DNA of 64,000 nucleotides from Massilia forsythiae (GTDB lineage Bacteria > Pseudomonadota > Gammaproteobacteria > Burkholderiales > Burkholderiaceae_D), in assembly GCF_012849555.1 (NCBI RefSeq), contig NZ_CP051685.1, positions 5,890,001 through 5,954,000 on the forward strand. The letters are read 5' to 3'. Of the stretch, positions 62,544 through 64,000 are shown one piece after another; position 1 is the first letter of the stretch, and every line of letters starts with the position of its first letter. Both the position numbers and the translations under genes were made by a program. The notes under the pieces were generated by a model that was not told the origin of the DNA, searched no databases, and saw nothing but the letters and a program-made list of their open reading frames with translations.

Positions 62544-63890
62544 GTGACGACAGCGTCGAAGGTCTTGTGGGGCGAGGGATTGTTCCTGCGTCCCCAGCAT
62601 TTCCAGCAGCAGGACCGCTACCATGAAGCGCGCCTGAACGAAACCGCCGGCGCGCTGCACCCTTACTGCTGGGGCGTACGCAAACTGACCATCGACGCCG
62701 ACGCCCTCAAGGCCGACGTGCTGCGCATCATCGAGCTGTCGTTGATCTTCCCCGACGGCGAAGTCTATCGCGCGCCCGACCACGACATGCTGCCGCCCCA
62801 GGTGCGCCTGGGCGAGCTGCCGTCGGCGATGCAGGACATCAGCTTCCACGCCGCCCTGCCCTCGCTCAAGGTGCACGGCGAGAACTGCGCCGCGCGCGGC
62901 GAAGCCCGGCCGGACGCGCGTTTCGGCCAGCGCGAGCACGATACCCAGGACCTGTTCACCGATGCAGCGCCGGCCCCGGTGGCGTATCTGACCAAGAGCC
63001 TGCGCCTGGTGCTGGAAAGCGAAGCGCTGGATTTCTACGACAGTTTTCCATTGCTGCGGCTGCGGCGCGTGGCCACCGGCGGCTTCGAGATAGACCACGA
63101 CTTCATCCCGCCCAGCCTGTCGATCGAAGGCGCACCCGGCCTGCACGCGCAACTGGCGCGCCTGATGGAAAAGCTGCTGGCCAAGGTGCACGCGCTGTAC
63201 GGCCATTACCGCGAGCCGAGCAAGAACGTGGTCGAACTGCGCGGCGGCGACGTCTCTTCGTTCTGGCTGCTGCACACCGCCAGCGCCGGGTATGCGGCGC
63301 TGGCCCATTACCTGGCGCACCGCGAACTGCATCCGGAACGGCTGTTCCAGGAATTGCTGGTGCTGGCGGGCGGCCTGATGACCTTTTCGCGCAGCGTCAA
63401 GCTGGAAGACTTGCCGGCCTATGCGCACCAGGATCCCGGCCCCGCGTTCGCGCGCCTGGACGGCATCCTGCGCGAACTGCTCGACACCGTGATCTCCTCG
63501 AAATATTTTTCGATCGCGCTGTCGAACGAGCGTCCGTCGTATCACCTGGGCATGCTCGACTCGGGCAAGATCAACCACCACACCGCGCTGTACCTGGGCG
63601 TGTCGGCCGACATGGCGGCGCTGCAGCTGGTGGATATCGTACCGCTGCGCTTCAAGATCGGCGCCCCGGAAGACGTCGACAAGCTGGTGCTGTCGGCCAT
63701 GCCGGGCGTGAAGCTGGTGCACGCGCCGCAGCTGCCGGCGGCGCTGCCGGTGCGCCCGGACACCTATTACTTCGTGCTGGAAAACCGCGGCGTGCTGTAC
63801 GACAGCATGCTCAAGGCGCAGGCGATCTCGATCTACGTGCCGAACGGCCTGCGCGACCTCAAACTCGAACTGATCGCGATCGCAGCATGA
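62544..63890 (+). CDS. tssK: TssK, baseplate protein
   Basis: The 448-aa protein opens WGEGLFLRPQHFQQQDRYHE, a signature of TssK, and contains the block SIALSNERPSYHLGMLDSGK near residue 328. TssK connects the baseplate to the TssL-TssM membrane complex. A GGAGG-like site precedes the ATG, and the stop overlaps tssL by ATGA. Confidence 0.96.
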   Translation: MTTASKVLWGEGLFLRPQHFQQQDRYHEARLNETAGALHPYCWGVRKLTIDADALKADVLRIIELSLIFPDGEVYRAPDHDMLPPQVRLGELPSAMQDISFHAALPSLKVHGENCAARGEARPDARFGQREHDTQDLFTDAAPAPVAYLTKSLRLVLESEALDFYDSFPLLRLRRVATGGFEIDHDFIPPSLSIEGAPGLHAQLARLMEKLLAKVHALYGHYREPSKNVVELRGGDVSSFWLLHTASAGYAALAHYLAHRELHPERLFQELLVLAGGLMTFSRSVKLEDLPAYAHQDPGPAFARLDGILRELLDTVISSKYFSIALSNERPSYHLGMLDSGKINHHTALYLGVSADMAALQLVDIVPLRFKIGAPEDVDKLVLSAMPGVKLVHAPQLPAALPVRPDTYYFVLENRGVLYDSMLKAQAISIYVPNGLRDLKLELIAIAA

Positions 63891-64000
63891 GCCCACATGT
63901 CGAACGGCGCGCCGCGCCCACTCCGCGCAACGCCGCCGGCGCCGCGCCCCAGTCCCTGGTCGACCTCATGACCGAGGGTTTCTACGCGCTGTTCCTGCTC
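63887..64000 (+). CDS. tssL: TssL/DotU, 5' end only
   Basis: The first 38 codons are visible (MSPHVERRAAPTPRN, then SLVDLMTEGFYALFLL), which fits the N-terminal cytosolic start of the DotU/TssL inner-membrane protein that follows tssK in most loci. It overlaps tssK by ATGA and runs off the window. Confidence 0.85.
   Translation, partial: MSPHVERRAAPTPRNAAGAAPQSLVDLMTEGFYALFLL

Overview
The window reads as chromosomal DNA of a high-GC betaproteobacterium, most likely Oxalobacteraceae (Massilia/Duganella-like). The basis is the gene families, the core block cysS-alkA-accA-tilS-lysC-tRNA-Ser, a phasin, and the codon use. The genus is an inference; no search was run.

Layout. (1) 1-7.8 kb, high-GC core: 3' part of kup, a secreted phospholipase-D-like protein, a barstar-like protein, a FUSC-family membrane protein, a small unknown gene, and a Fur-box-controlled pair (unknown gene plus Mn superoxide dismutase sodA) that ends in a clear terminator. 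(2) 7.8-33 kb, lower-GC accessory region. Its left part is IS-rich: remnants of one IS5/IS903-like element type, an intact IS5-family copy, and a papain/transglutaminase-like Cys-His-Asp protein lying between two IS ends. Next comes a 14-kb minus-strand Tad (tight adherence, Flp pilus) operon with two Flp pilins, four TadE/TadG-like or pilin-like proteins, CpaB, the CpaC secretin, an FHA-CpaF ATPase fusion split by an apparent one-base frameshift, TadB, TadC, a DUF192 protein and an OmpA-type protein. Upstream of the pilins is a strikingly AT-rich 0.6 kb. Then follow an IS3-family element inserted in a decayed IS5 transposase, a LuxR-type regulator with an unknown 305-aa protein and a perfect palindrome between them, and a P4-type integrase next to tRNA-Ser(GCT). 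(3) 33-53.8 kb, core: lysC, tilS, accA, alkA-like, cysS, two cyclophilins, lpxH, a GntR/YtrA-regulated ABC exporter, yceH, cysE, rlmB, RNase R with a very long Ala/Pro/Lys tail, four tandem identical tRNA-Leu(CAG), an alpha/beta hydrolase, a CueR-like regulator and a phasin. (4) 53.9-64 kb: a type VI secretion locus with two divergent arms, tssA-tssH-tssE-hcp-tssC-tssB-TPR lipoprotein (minus) and tssJ-tssK-tssL (plus), running off the right edge.

Functional reading. The accessory region carries a surface-adhesion pilus, and the right end carries a contractile weapon. The Tad genes overlap by ATGA or lie a few bases apart, so they look like one long transcript starting in the AT-rich region. 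TadZ, a prepilin peptidase, CpaD and TadD are not in the window and would have to be encoded elsewhere. Two genes (the CpaF fusion and one IS5 transposase) are each broken by loss of one base in a G/C run, so sequencing error should be excluded before calling them dead.
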